DNA from: CAYJMQ01 sp964392415
Lineage (GTDB): Bacteria; Bdellovibrionota; JACOXK01; 2-02-FULL-40-11
Length of the DNA: 29,638 nt
Direction: 5' to 3'
Assembly (NCBI GenBank): GCA_964392415.1
Contig: CAYMPL010000017.1
Location: 1 to 29,638, forward strand
Below, one piece after another: positions 8,177 through 16,234 of this stretch (its first letter is position 1; every line of letters starts with the position of its first letter). The notes beneath the pieces are model-generated. The model did no database searches. It had not been told where the DNA came from and saw nothing but the letters and a program-made list of their open reading frames with translations. Position numbers and translations under genes: made by a program.

Positions 8177-9882
8177 ATTTCTACTGCATATACCTGAATC
8201 GTATATCCTGTTCTCACCCTTGAATAGACCTCTTGCGACAGAAAGGGTACCGCTGTATTAATCACAGGCTCAACGGAATATATTTTTTTGGAATCACGAT
8301 AGGGGCTAAACGTCTGAAGAAGTCTCGCCTGCTGGTCGATATTTAAGTAAAAATCACTGAAATCCTCTTCCCGTTTATGAATGACAACATACTGGATTCC
8401 CCTTTCTTTTAGTTCTTTCCATGACTTTTTAATAACAGGACGCGAGAACAAAAACGCCTCATTCATATCACCCTGAGAAACCAGATAAAATAAATGATAA
8501 GCCGTCTTTCTTTCAGAAAGACGGCTTATCAACTCAATCCGCCGTTTTTGAAGCGCCGAATCCGCTTCAGCCCATTTTTCTTCAAGCTGCTTGGAACTGT
8601 GAAGAAGCCTGGGAAGAAAAAAGGTGTGATCGAGAGCAATCGAAGCCTCTTTTGGAATATTCTTTTCAATCCATTCTTTCGCTTCTGTTCTGGTATCGCT
8701 CTGAAAAAGCATCCCATCGACATAGAGAGATTTTATCAGCGTCGGAAGCGCCACAAGGCCGGCCATCAGATAAAGCAGCGATGATTTCTTTAAAGGAGAT
8801 CCTTCGCACTCCGCCACGCGTGGCTTCGTGCTCAGGAGATAGAGCCAAAAAATAAAATAAGCCGCGGATATGGCAAAAAAGGGGACGATCGGAAGCATAT
8901 ATCTTTCATGAGGCTGACTGACAAAAACGCAGAAGAGATAAAAAATCAAAGGAAAAGAGAATAAAACCGATCCCGCTCTTCCCAATTGAAAAATCACGAT
9001 CAGAAATCCTGCGAGCGAACAAACGAGCAGGGGCTTTCCCATCCCCTCCGCAAGCGAGTATCTCAGATGATAAAAGAAGGGAAGTCTGTCTTCGGCGTCA
9101 AATTGTGTTGTCAGTTCCCCCGCAAATTCAGAAAATGAGACTATCGAAAAGGGATTGGTCAAAAAATAAGTGAAAATCATAACAACAGCCGCCGCATAAA
9201 GCTTTTTATCCAAAAAGAGGGCGCGGAAAGAAATTTTTTCTTCCTTTAAAACATGAGCCAAAAAGAGGGAGAGCGAAAGGAGCGCCGCATTATATTTGAA
9301 ACCTGCGGCAATCCCGCCGAAAAAAGCGGACCAAAGATAATGAGAGAGTTTCGGATCTTTATAAAGTTCGTAAATTTTTCGGACTGTGAGCAGAATAAAA
9401 AAAACCATCGGAATGTCGTGATAGACATAATGAGAATGAATCACATGCAAAAAAGAGAACGCCAAAAAGAACGAACTCAATAGGGCAATCCCTTTCTCTT
9501 TAAAGAAAGAAACGGATAAAGAGTAAACAAGATAAATAGAAGCGGTCCCAAAAAGAACGCCAAAAATAAATCGCGAAAGCAGATAAAACGAGGTCGGATT
9601 TGCGATAAAAAGCTCCTGAAATTCGGAAATAGAACCAAAAAAACCAAAGAGACAACCGATGGCAAAATAAATTCCGTAAATAATAAAGAGCAAATATGAG
9701 AGAAGCGGCGGGAGTTTAAAATAGTGTGGATTAAAATCCCAACTCGCGTATGAAACCGCGTGATTGACCATCATCGGTTCGTCAGCATGATACACATCCG
9801 GCAGCCCGAACTCAATTCCGGCCAAACGGATCAAAAAACCGAATAAGAGAATCCAGAAAAGGGGGAGTCTGAACACATTCAT
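8173..9882 (-). CDS. PMT/ArnT-like GT-C glycosyltransferase (membrane), with in-frame repeat insertion
   Basis: Integral membrane protein of 569 residues with about ten to twelve hydrophobic segments. Its first loop carries the acidic pair in DVYHADEP (D34, E35), followed by HYFKLPPLLSYLL. This is the pattern of dolichyl-phosphate-mannose-protein mannosyltransferases and related GT39/GT83 enzymes, which use polyprenyl-phosphate sugars on the periplasmic side. It overlaps the YfhO-like gene by 4 bp, so the two are co-translated. Residues about 349-362 (STKPRVAECEGSPL), in a loop between two membrane helices, are encoded by a copy of the hairpin repeat. The ATG at 9882 has no Shine-Dalgarno sequence. 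Acceptor and sugar are unknown. Confidence 0.85.
   Translation of the reverse strand: MNVFRLPLFWILLFGFLIRLAGIEFGLPDVYHADEPMMVNHAVSYASWDFNPHYFKLPPLLSYLLFIIYGIYFAIGCLFGFFGSISEFQELFIANPTSFYLLSRFIFGVLFGTASIYLVYSLSVSFFKEKGIALLSSFFLAFSFLHVIHSHYVYHDIPMVFFILLTVRKIYELYKDPKLSHYLWSAFFGGIAAGFKYNAALLSLSLFLAHVLKEEKISFRALFLDKKLYAAAVVMIFTYFLTNPFSIVSFSEFAGELTTQFDAEDRLPFFYHLRYSLAEGMGKPLLVCSLAGFLIVIFQLGRAGSVLFSFPLIFYLFCVFVSQPHERYMLPIVPFFAISAAYFIFWLYLLSTKPRVAECEGSPLKKSSLLYLMAGLVALPTLIKSLYVDGMLFQSDTRTEAKEWIEKNIPKEASIALDHTFFLPRLLHSSKQLEEKWAEADSALQKRRIELISRLSERKTAYHLFYLVSQGDMNEAFLFSRPVIKKSWKELKERGIQYVVIHKREEDFSDFYLNIDQQARLLQTFSPYRDSKKIYSVEPVINTAVPFLSQEVYSRVRTGYTIQVYAVEI
8496..8530. repeat. Perfect 35-nt palindrome inside coding sequence
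   Basis: Sixteen-base arms (GATAAGCCGTCTTTCT at 8496-8511 and its exact complement at 8515-8530) are separated by three bases. It lies in the C-terminal soluble region of the PMT-like gene and encodes part of LISRLSERKTAYH. It is not a copy of the ATYCY-TC hairpin element. Perfect arms of this length with a 3-base loop are not expected by chance in 30 kb. Confidence 0.9.
8799..8838. repeat. Hairpin element, single unit inside the PMT-like gene
   Basis: ATCCT (8799-8803), TC, GCAC, TCC, GCCAC, loop GC, GTGGC, TTC, GTGC, TC, AGGA (8834-8837). The layout is the same as the copy in ilvC, with an inner GCCAC/GTGGC stem and the symmetric TC/TC internal loop. The terminal GAC seen in other copies is not kept. 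It is read in the frame STKPRVAECEGSPL. Confidence 0.85.
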
Positions 9883-9892
9883 CTGAAGACGC

Positions 9893-9920
9893 TCTATAGC
9901 ACGCGAGGCTTATTTGACAA
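9893..9920 (-). promoter_or_regulatory. Candidate promoter for the PMT-like/YfhO-like pair
   Basis: On the minus strand TTGTCA (9915-9920), a 16-bp spacer and TATAGA (9893-9898) lie 10 bases before the ATG at 9882. On the plus strand the same stretch contains TTGACA (9914-9919), the only promoter-like box for the divergent GT4 gene. A good -10 for that direction is not seen. Confidence 0.4.
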
Positions 9921-9948
9921 ACGACAATTTAGACGATACGCCGAAACC

Positions 9949-11001
9949 ATGCACATTCTGATCGACGCGAGAATGATTGGAGATCAGCCCCATGGCATCG
10001 CAACCCATCTTTTCCAACTGCTCAAGCAGTTGGAAAAAATAGATCGCACAAATCGCTATACACTGCTCGTTTGCCACCCTGCGCTCAAAAAACAACTGTC
10101 TTTTGAATGTCTTCAAACGAAATCCAGCTGGATTTCTCTCCGGGAACAGATTGAACTTCCCGGACTCATCAAAAAACTCAAACCCGATGTGTATCATTCC
10201 CCTTCTTTCATCATTCCATTCTATTGCCCGGTCCCCTTCATTTTGACCCTTCACGATTTGAATCACGTCAGATGCCATGAAATGAAACGGCTTCACACAA
10301 CTCTCTATTATCAGACGGTCCTGAAACGAGCTGTTCAGAAGGCAAAAAAAATCATAACGGTTTCACAATTTTCTAAAAAGGAAGTCATGGCTTATTATAA
10401 AATCTCTGAAAACAAAATATCTGTCATTTATAACGGGGTCAGTTCAACATTTTCTCCTTTTGAAAACAAACAACAGATGGATGCGTGCCGAATAAAATAT
10501 CGTCTACCAAAGCGTTTTATCCTCTGGATTGGAAACTCTAAAAAACACAAAAATCTCGAGAGAACGGTTCTGGCTTTTGAGCGATTAAAAACGGATGTTA
10601 AACTTGTGCTTGTGGGTGTGAACTATCAAACAACCCACCCTCAGATTCACTCTGTCGGGCATGTGGATGCCCAAGATCTGGTATGCCTCTATCAACTTTC
10701 GGCTTTTTTTGTTTATCCCTCCCTTTATGAGGGATTTGGACTCCCCGTCATGGAGGCTCTCGCTTGTGGAAAAAAAATCGTTGTGTCAGACCGCTCCCCC
10801 CTTTCTGAAATCGCGGGGACCGCGGCTATTCTGGTAGATCCTCTGGACATCGATGCCATCGCCAACGCGATGCAGCGTCTCTTAAGCGATCCCCAAACCT
10901 ATCAGGCCGATCAGGAGGGAATCAGGCATTCCCAAAAATTCTCATGGGAAGAGGCGGCAAGAAAGACCCTTGAAGTCTATGAAAATTGCAATCGTTCATG
11001 A
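9949..11001 (+). CDS. GT4 (group 1) glycosyltransferase
   Basis: Retaining GT-B glycosyltransferase of 350 residues. The C-terminal nucleotide-sugar domain carries the E-x7-E motif in YPSLYEGFGLPVMEALACG (E261, E269). Earlier it has HDLNHVRCHEM and ITVSQFSKKEV, common in mannosyl- or rhamnosyltransferases of polysaccharide clusters. There are no membrane segments, so it probably acts on the cytoplasmic face of the membrane on an undecaprenyl-linked intermediate. It opens a four-gene plus-strand operon and overlaps the next gene. No Shine-Dalgarno sequence precedes the ATG. A strong palindrome lies about 60 bases into the gene. Donor and acceptor sugars cannot be told. Confidence 0.88.
   Translation: MHILIDARMIGDQPHGIATHLFQLLKQLEKIDRTNRYTLLVCHPALKKQLSFECLQTKSSWISLREQIELPGLIKKLKPDVYHSPSFIIPFYCPVPFILTLHDLNHVRCHEMKRLHTTLYYQTVLKRAVQKAKKIITVSQFSKKEVMAYYKISENKISVIYNGVSSTFSPFENKQQMDACRIKYRLPKRFILWIGNSKKHKNLERTVLAFERLKTDVKLVLVGVNYQTTHPQIHSVGHVDAQDLVCLYQLSAFFVYPSLYEGFGLPVMEALACGKKIVVSDRSPLSEIAGTAAILVDPLDIDAIANAMQRLLSDPQTYQADQEGIRHSQKFSWEEAARKTLEVYENCNRS
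10010..10037. repeat. Perfect 28-nt palindrome near the start of a GT4 gene
   Basis: Thirteen-base arms (TTTTCCAACTGCT at 10010-10022 and its exact complement at 10025-10037) with two bases between. It codes for part of HLFQLLKQLEK. Its closeness to the start codon means it could fold in the 5' part of the mRNA and affect translation or termination (inference). Confidence 0.88.
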
Positions 11002-12067
11002 CTGGCTGACCGGAATGCGCGGGGGCGAGAAAGTCCTTGAAGCGATGCTCGAACTATTTCCCGACGCTGATCTCTACACGCTTTTTCACGTAAAAGGCTC
11101 TGTTTCAAAAACCATCGAAAAACAGAAGATCACGACCTCTTTTCTCCAGAAATTTCCACTTCTCTCTTCTCATTATCGTTATTATCTCCCTCTTTTCCCA
11201 AAAGCCATCGAGGGGCTTAAAATCAAAAATTATGATCTTTTGATCTCGAGCTCTCATTGTGTCGCAAAGGGAATCACAAAAGAAGCAGGGATCCCGCACA
11301 TTTGCTACTGCTATACCCCAATGCGTTATCTCTGGATCAAAACCGATGACTATTTTCAAAAAAAGAAAAACCCAATTTCACACATTGCTTTCTCGGGTAT
11401 CTCCTCGCATCTCAAGACATGGGATCTGGCTTCAAATAAAAAGGTTGATCGGTTTATCGCTATTTCACATGCCGTATCCGAAAGAATCCAGCGTTATTAT
11501 CAGAGAACCGCAGATATCATCTATCCACCGGTAGAGACAGATCAGTTTTTTATTTCTAAAGAAATAAAAAACGACTACCTGATCGTCTCAGCGCTCGTCC
11601 CCTATAAAAAAATAGATCTTGCCATTCATGCATTTAACAAGCTCGGTTATCCCCTGACCATCGTAGGACATGGACCGGAAGAAAACTATCTCCGTAAAAT
11701 TGCAAAAAAGAACATTGTTTTTCTTGGCTGGCAATCGCAAGATCATCTCGCCAGGCTTTTTTCCCAGTGCAAAGCATTCATATTTTCCGGTGAAGAGGAT
11801 TTTGGTATTGCCCCCGTTGAGGCGATGGCCTCCGGAAGACCTGTGATCGCCTATGCCAGGGGAGGAGCGCTCGAGACAGTCACGGAAGAAACCGGCATTT
11901 TATTTAAAGAACAGACTATGGATTCACTGATAGAGGCCATTTTCCTTTTTGAAAGGGAAAAACGACAGTTTCATCCAGAGAAAATCAGGGAGCGTGCATT
12001 AAGATTCGACAAGAAAATATTTAAGGAAGAATTGAGGGATTACATTGAAAAACATGTCTCTTGTTGA
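10979..12067 (+). CDS. GT4 glycosyltransferase, WbaZ-like
   Basis: GT-B glycosyltransferase of 362 residues starting MKIAIVHDWLTGMRGGEKVL, an N-terminus typical of WbaZ-type mannosyltransferases. The C-terminal donor site has GEEDFGIAPVEAMASGRPVI with the E-x7-E pair, then YARGGALETV. I prefer the ATG at 10979. A TTG at 10970 would add three residues and has no support. The gene begins 23 bp before the end of the preceding GT4 gene, so the two are translationally coupled. It is likely cytoplasmic and adds a sugar to the repeat unit built by this operon. Confidence 0.88.
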   Translation: MKIAIVHDWLTGMRGGEKVLEAMLELFPDADLYTLFHVKGSVSKTIEKQKITTSFLQKFPLLSSHYRYYLPLFPKAIEGLKIKNYDLLISSSHCVAKGITKEAGIPHICYCYTPMRYLWIKTDDYFQKKKNPISHIAFSGISSHLKTWDLASNKKVDRFIAISHAVSERIQRYYQRTADIIYPPVETDQFFISKEIKNDYLIVSALVPYKKIDLAIHAFNKLGYPLTIVGHGPEENYLRKIAKKNIVFLGWQSQDHLARLFSQCKAFIFSGEEDFGIAPVEAMASGRPVIAYARGGALETVTEETGILFKEQTMDSLIEAIFLFEREKRQFHPEKIRERALRFDKKIFKEELRDYIEKHVSC

Positions 12068-12085
12068 TAACGTTAAGGTTGATAT

Positions 12086-13486
12086 ATGATTAAAAAACAC
12101 CGGATCCTCTGGGCAAGACTCCTTTTTTTGGGCGATCTTTCTATTATTCTCGTTTCCTGGGTCTTTGCTTATTTTCTTCGTTTTTTTCTGACCCTCATTC
12201 CGGCCCCGAAAGGAATTTACAACTTCTCTTACCATATGTCGCTTTCGATTGTTATTTTAACGATTTGGGGTCTCTCGCTCCATTTTTCGGGTCTTTATAA
12301 GTTTCAACGACTTACCTCCCGATTACGGGCCTTTCGAAAAATTTTTAACGCCTCTGTCATCGCAACACTTTTATTTATCGCTTCCACTTACTTATTTCAG
12401 GAGTATCGCTTCTCAAGGGGCGTCATCGGTTATTTTTTTGTAATCAGCTTCTCGCTTCTTTGTCTCTTCCGGATTCTTTTTCAGGCATTGTTATCGTACT
12501 TTAGAATAAAAGGGCTCAACTTAAGACACATTGTCATCGTTGGAACCGGAGAACTTGCCAGGACAACGGCCAAAAAAATTGAAAACCGCACGGAAACAGG
12601 AATACGGATTGCCGGTTTTATTGCGATTCATAAGACATTAGGAGATACTCCTCTCTCCCCAAAAATCATCGGCGATCTTTTAATGCTCCCTTCCCTCATC
12701 AAGGACCTTCATCTCGACCAGGTCATCATTGCCCTCGACGCCAATGATTATCCCTCTCTCCATTCTGCCCTTTCCATCCTTAAAAACGAAACGGTCGATG
12801 TAAAAATTGTCCCTGAATTCTACCGATTTGCGTCTCTCACCTACGATATCGAAGATTTGGATGGACTCCCCTTTATTTCGTTAAACGACACCCCGCTCGA
12901 TAGCTGGAATGTGCTCCTCAAACGAACTCTTGACATCCTGCTCGGGTCGTTTTTCCTCCTTCTTTCGCTCCCGCTCATGACCGTTACAGCGATACTTATA
13001 AAAATATCCTCCTCCGGCCCTATTTTCTATTCTCAGGAGCGTGTCGGACTTGATGGAAAGAAAATCAAAATCTATAAATTCCGGACGATGCGCCTCGACG
13101 CGGAGAAAGAAACGGGGGCTGTTTGGGCAGTGCAGGATGATCCGAGACGCACGCAGATCGGAATGGCGCTCAGAAAATTCTCACTCGATGAACTCCCCCA
13201 ATTTCTGAACGTGATCAAGGGGGATATGAGTCTTGTGGGGCCGCGCCCTGAACGACCTGAATTTGTCAGCAAATTTAAAGATCATTACGCAAATTATATG
13301 CTCAGACACAAAGTAAAAGCGGGACTGACGGGTTGGGCCCAAATAAACGGATGGAGAGGAAATACCGACCTTGAAAAACGGATAGAACACGATCTTTTCT
13401 ATATCAAAAACTGGTCTGCCTGGTTTGACTTAAAAATTATCTGGTTGACTCTCTGGCGGGGACTCTTTAACAAAAATGCCTACTAA
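12086..13486 (+). CDS. Undecaprenyl-phosphate glycosyl-1-phosphate transferase (WcaJ-like)
   Basis: Polyisoprenyl-phosphate sugar-1-phosphate transferase of 466 residues that starts repeat-unit synthesis for a surface polysaccharide. About four or five N-terminal membrane helices lead into a Rossmann-like region (HIVIVGTGELARTTAKKI). Then come another membrane helix and the catalytic bacterial-sugar-transferase domain: PIFYSQERVGLDGK, IYKFRTM, LRKFSLDELPQFLNV, GDMSLVGPRPERPEF and VKAGLTGWAQINGWRG. The long form with the N-terminal domain is like WcaJ/PglC-large enzymes; glucose-1-phosphate is a common substrate but is not proven here. It overlaps the next gene by 11 bp, and AAGG lies upstream of the ATG. 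Confidence 0.93.
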   Translation: MIKKHRILWARLLFLGDLSIILVSWVFAYFLRFFLTLIPAPKGIYNFSYHMSLSIVILTIWGLSLHFSGLYKFQRLTSRLRAFRKIFNASVIATLLFIASTYLFQEYRFSRGVIGYFFVISFSLLCLFRILFQALLSYFRIKGLNLRHIVIVGTGELARTTAKKIENRTETGIRIAGFIAIHKTLGDTPLSPKIIGDLLMLPSLIKDLHLDQVIIALDANDYPSLHSALSILKNETVDVKIVPEFYRFASLTYDIEDLDGLPFISLNDTPLDSWNVLLKRTLDILLGSFFLLLSLPLMTVTAILIKISSSGPIFYSQERVGLDGKKIKIYKFRTMRLDAEKETGAVWAVQDDPRRTQIGMALRKFSLDELPQFLNVIKGDMSLVGPRPERPEFVSKFKDHYANYMLRHKVKAGLTGWAQINGWRGNTDLEKRIEHDLFYIKNWSAWFDLKIIWLTLWRGLFNKNAY

Positions 13487-14696
13487 ATTCGTCTCTTATC
13501 TGGACAAAGGCGCTGAGATTTTTCTTTATCTTTTGATCTTGGGCATCCCCTTTTCAAAATCGGCGGTTGAAGTCTCCATTTTGGCGCTACTTTTTTGCTG
13601 GCTCGTCAAACGGATCCTTCAAAAAGACGCTTCTTTCCCTGAAACACCGATGACAACCCCCTGGCTTATTTTTTTATTTGTTTGCGCCCTTTCCCTCTTG
13701 ATGACCCACAATATTGAGCTAAGCCTGAGGGCGCTATTTACAAAATATATAAAATATTTTCTCCTGTTTATCGCCATTTCAGAATTTCTAAAAAAAAATC
13801 CGCCTCTTTTAAAAAGAATCGGCGTCGTTTTTCTTGTCTCATTCGCTCTGGTGATGCTCGATTCGCTCATCCAGTTTGTCACAGGAACGGATGTTGCCGG
13901 CAAAAAACTGCAGATCATTTATATAGAACCGAAAGACCGGATGAGAATTTCCGCCTCCTTGTCGCATCCCAATTGCTTCGGCACCTATTTGATCGGCGCT
14001 ATTCCTTTTCTTTTTGCAAGCTTCGTCTATTGCTTTAAAAATAAAATGAAATCCCTCCTCTGCGGAACTTTGGTTCTTCTCAGTTTGATCGCGCTCTATT
14101 TTACATACTCCAGGGGGGCCTTTATCGCATTGATCATCTCCGTTTTAGCGACACTCCTTCTGTGGAAGAAAAAAATAGCGCTGATAGTCTTTGCCGCTTC
14201 CCTGATCTTTGTCTTTCTCGCCCCCTCCCCTTTCACGCAGAGCCTCAGGCAAAGCTTTAATTTCAGCATGAACGCGAGCGGCTCTATCAAAGACAGGCTA
14301 CGGCTCTGGAAAAGCGCCATCGACATGGTTCAAGAGCGCCCCCTTTTGGGTTGGGGACTCAATACCTACACAGAGGTCAACCCTCTTTTCGTCAAGGATT
14401 TTGATGCCTGGTATCCCCACAACTGTTATCTTCAGATGGCATCAGAGATTGGACTGGTTGGGCTCGCCTCTTTTTTGATCCTTCTTATTTCCTTCTTTCT
14501 TTCTTTTTATAGAGGATTTCTTTCAGCAAAGAGCCCCTTTGAAAAATTAATCGCAGCCGCCTTTCTCACAAGCTTTTTGGCGATGGCCTTTCACGCCTTC
14601 GTCGACACAAACTTCTATAGCCTGCCGCTGATTGCCCTTTTTTGGACAGTCTGTTCAATCGGACATGCTTATGTTACAGCTCATCAAAAATTCTAA
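13476..14696 (+). CDS. O-antigen ligase / Wzy-like polymerase family protein
   Basis: Polytopic membrane protein of 406 residues with about eleven or twelve hydrophobic segments. It has a central extracytoplasmic loop containing the Wzy_C-family features SASLSHPNCFGTYL, RLRLWKSAIDMVQERPLLGWGLNTY and WYPHNCYLQMASEIGL. These proteins either polymerise repeat units (Wzy) or ligate polysaccharide to lipid A core (WaaL), and sequence alone does not separate the two. It ends the polysaccharide operon; no Wzx flippase or Wzz length regulator is in the window. A TAA ends the gene, followed by 81 bp to an unrelated gene. I see no hairpin-plus-T terminator. Confidence 0.88.
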   Translation: MPTKFVSYLDKGAEIFLYLLILGIPFSKSAVEVSILALLFCWLVKRILQKDASFPETPMTTPWLIFLFVCALSLLMTHNIELSLRALFTKYIKYFLLFIAISEFLKKNPPLLKRIGVVFLVSFALVMLDSLIQFVTGTDVAGKKLQIIYIEPKDRMRISASLSHPNCFGTYLIGAIPFLFASFVYCFKNKMKSLLCGTLVLLSLIALYFTYSRGAFIALIISVLATLLLWKKKIALIVFAASLIFVFLAPSPFTQSLRQSFNFSMNASGSIKDRLRLWKSAIDMVQERPLLGWGLNTYTEVNPLFVKDFDAWYPHNCYLQMASEIGLVGLASFLILLISFFLSFYRGFLSAKSPFEKLIAAAFLTSFLAMAFHAFVDTNFYSLPLIALFWTVCSIGHAYVTAHQKF

Positions 14697-14726
14697 ATAT
14701 AATAACCAAAATCCTCTTTTAAACAC

Positions 14727-14770
14727 TTGCATTGTTAAAGATTATTTATTAAATAAATTTCATAAGGAGG
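14727..14770 (+). promoter_or_regulatory. Candidate promoter and strong RBS for the orphan secreted protein
   Basis: TTGCAT (14727-14732), a 17-bp spacer and TAAATA (14750-14755). The spacer and -10 overlap an AT-rich dyad, TTATTTA-T-TAAATAA (14742-14756). AAGGAGG (14764-14770) is a near-perfect Shine-Dalgarno sequence 7 bases before the ATG, the strongest in the window. The promoter itself is a weak match. Confidence 0.45.
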
Positions 14771-14777
14771 AATCATT

Positions 14778-15269
14778 ATGAAAAGTACGATCATAAGTAT
14801 TGTTGTGGGTGTTTTTTTAATCTCTTTTACTGTCCTCGCAGAAGAAAATGCTTCCAGAGAGATCATAGGCGTTATTGGTCTTGTGAAAAGTGAGTTTAAA
14901 ACAGACGTAGATCTGTGTTTAAAGGAACTCCAAAAGGTATTTTCTGGAAAAAATATCATTAAAATGGAGTGCAGGGTGCGTCTCTTGGAAAATAATGATG
15001 ATTTGGGCTTTGTAGTGACACGACGAGAATCGATGGCAAAAGAACCCAAACAACGCAAAGCGGTCCCTTTTTTAACAGACGGTGGTCAGTATGCAAGGAT
15101 TGAATTTGTCATTGATTTTGAAGGTAAGGGATATAATGTTTTTACAACGACCGCTTCAGATAATGATAATATCAGTGAAGAAAACTTTGTGGATGCGCTT
15201 AAACTGCTTTTTCGGCGGTATCCAAAGGTTTCTATAGAGCACACCTTAATATTACCTTATCGTAATTAA
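14778..15269 (+). CDS. Orphan secreted protein, function unknown
   Basis: I do not recognise this 163-residue protein. It begins with a classic Sec signal peptide: MKSTIISIVVGVFLISFTVLA, cleaved before EENAS. The mature part is about 142 residues, mixed alpha/beta in composition, with two cysteines (DLCLKEL and KMECRVRL) that could pair in the periplasm, and no lipobox. It has its own strong ribosome binding site and candidate promoter and is flanked by unrelated genes, so it is probably monocistronic. Its base and codon use look more AT-rich than the polysaccharide operon beside it. Together with the VapBC module and tRNAs downstream, that suggests an acquired patch (inference). Confidence 0.75.
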   Translation: MKSTIISIVVGVFLISFTVLAEENASREIIGVIGLVKSEFKTDVDLCLKELQKVFSGKNIIKMECRVRLLENNDDLGFVVTRRESMAKEPKQRKAVPFLTDGGQYARIEFVIDFEGKGYNVFTTTASDNDNISEENFVDALKLLFRRYPKVSIEHTLILPYRN

Positions 15270-15285
15270 TATCCGTCATAGTCAA

Positions 15286-15516
15286 TTATCGATCGATCCC
15301 GCCGCAATCAAAGGCGACAGCGGGGAAGAGACCTAAAGAAGCATCGAATGGCTGTTCGGCCAAAATAAGTGCCGACGCCTCATCATCAAAAAAGAGGACT
15401 GTGGTCTTGAGTATGGTAGTGATAAGGGGGGTTTCATCGCGGACCACGATGCCGATCCCTTCAATGCCCCGGCGTCCCATGACCGTAAAAATGATGTTAT
15501 AAAGAATATTCAGCAT
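15286..15516 (-). CDS. Small hypothetical ORF, doubtful or remnant
   Basis: An open frame of 76 codons with sensible codon choice, but no clear Shine-Dalgarno sequence and no family I recognise. It could start at the internal Met of MGRRGIEGIG. The C-terminal half (DDEASALILAEQ) is acidic and looks protein-like, so it may be the remnant of a longer gene and not noise. If it is not a gene, the interval 15270-15635 holds only this frame, an AT-rich patch near 15550-15570 and a short palindrome GGACATGTCC at 15632-15641 region. I would not assign a function. Confidence 0.3.
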   Translation of the reverse strand: MLNILYNIIFTVMGRRGIEGIGIVVRDETPLITTILKTTVLFFDDEASALILAEQPFDASLGLFPAVAFDCGGIDR

Positions 15517-15635
15517 GCCCCTAAACGTTCCGCTATTCTGTATTAAAAGGTTAATTTAATTATATGAGGGAATGGAAGGATGTCAAATTTTACCGAGACA
15601 GGGCACAAAGAGAAGGTTTCTAGGACATGTCCCTT

Positions 15636-16019
15636 TTAATGCCAACTAACTGCCAATTTTAGGCCATATCTTTCGAATGTTTTGAAATCTTTATCCCTAG
15701 TAATTAAACCAACACCATGATCTATACATGATTGGGCGATCAAACTATCTGCCAATCTTGCCCTTTTTCCATTTCTTAAAATATGCTGCCTCAAGGAACC
15801 TACTCTTACCCAATATCCTTCCGTAATCTCTAACATCTGAATAGATTGGAGGCGTTCAGATAGAATCTTCGACATATTCTTGGCGCTCAAGAGTTCTGAG
15901 AGAACCACTGGCGGTATCACTACTTGCTTTAAACGAAGTCCCTCTTCCACCGCATTTACATCGGATCCGCCATCCCCCTTAAGAAAGGCAACCATACTGC
16001 TGGTGTCAACAGCAATCAC
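15636..16019 (-). CDS. vapC: VapC-like PIN-domain toxin
   Basis: PIN-domain ribonuclease of 127 residues, the usual VapC size. The acidic residues that bind catalytic Mg are all present: D5 in MIAVDTSSMV, E42 in VVLSELL, D91 in RLADSLIAQ and D109 in LITRDKDF. Toxins of this family cleave tRNA or rRNA when freed from the antitoxin. The start overlaps the 3' end of the antitoxin gene by 4 bp (ATGA), the normal VapBC arrangement, so its translation is coupled. It lies close to tRNA genes, a common site for accessory modules. Its RNA target cannot be predicted. Confidence 0.9.
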   Translation of the reverse strand: MIAVDTSSMVAFLKGDGGSDVNAVEEGLRLKQVVIPPVVLSELLSAKNMSKILSERLQSIQMLEITEGYWVRVGSLRQHILRNGKRARLADSLIAQSCIDHGVGLITRDKDFKTFERYGLKLAVSWH

Positions 16020-16228
16020 TCCCCTCCATCCTTCCGGAGATCCTCTAGATTTATCTGGAGCCTTACCTTGCCTTTAAGCTTTAAAAGCTCCTCATAGGCG
16101 CGACTTGCGGCCACGATTCTCAATCCCTTTCTAACCGTCGCTGTTAGATTGTCTCCAGTCGCTTTCTGGGCCTCTTGGATAAGATTCCTGGGAAGTTGAA
16201 GTGTCACTTTTTTCAGTGTCTGTTTCAT
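16016..16228 (-). CDS. vapB: VapB-like antitoxin
   Basis: Seventy-residue partner of the VapC toxin. The N-terminus, KKVTLQLPRNLIQEAQKATG, has the strand-helix look of a ribbon-helix-helix DNA-binding domain. The C-terminal part, VRLQINLEDLRKDGGE, would wrap the toxin. It probably represses its own operon together with VapC, and a perfect dyad lies over the -35 of its promoter. The ATG at 16228 falls 6 bases after the -10, so the mRNA may be leaderless; only GGGGA, too close to the ATG, resembles a Shine-Dalgarno sequence. Other RHH-type antitoxin classes remain possible. Confidence 0.85.
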   Translation of the reverse strand: MKQTLKKVTLQLPRNLIQEAQKATGDNLTATVRKGLRIVAASRAYEELLKLKGKVRLQINLEDLRKDGGE

Positions 16229-16234
16229 TCCCCT

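Noticed and set aside
10970..10978. TTG start for the second GT4 gene.
   Set aside because: MKIAIVHDWL at 10979 is the family N-terminus, and the extra three residues come from the previous gene's end.
15629..15645. Palindrome GGACATGTCC beside the vapC stop as an operator or repeat copy.
   Set aside because: It is only 10 bp, is not next to a promoter, and no other copy is seen in the window.
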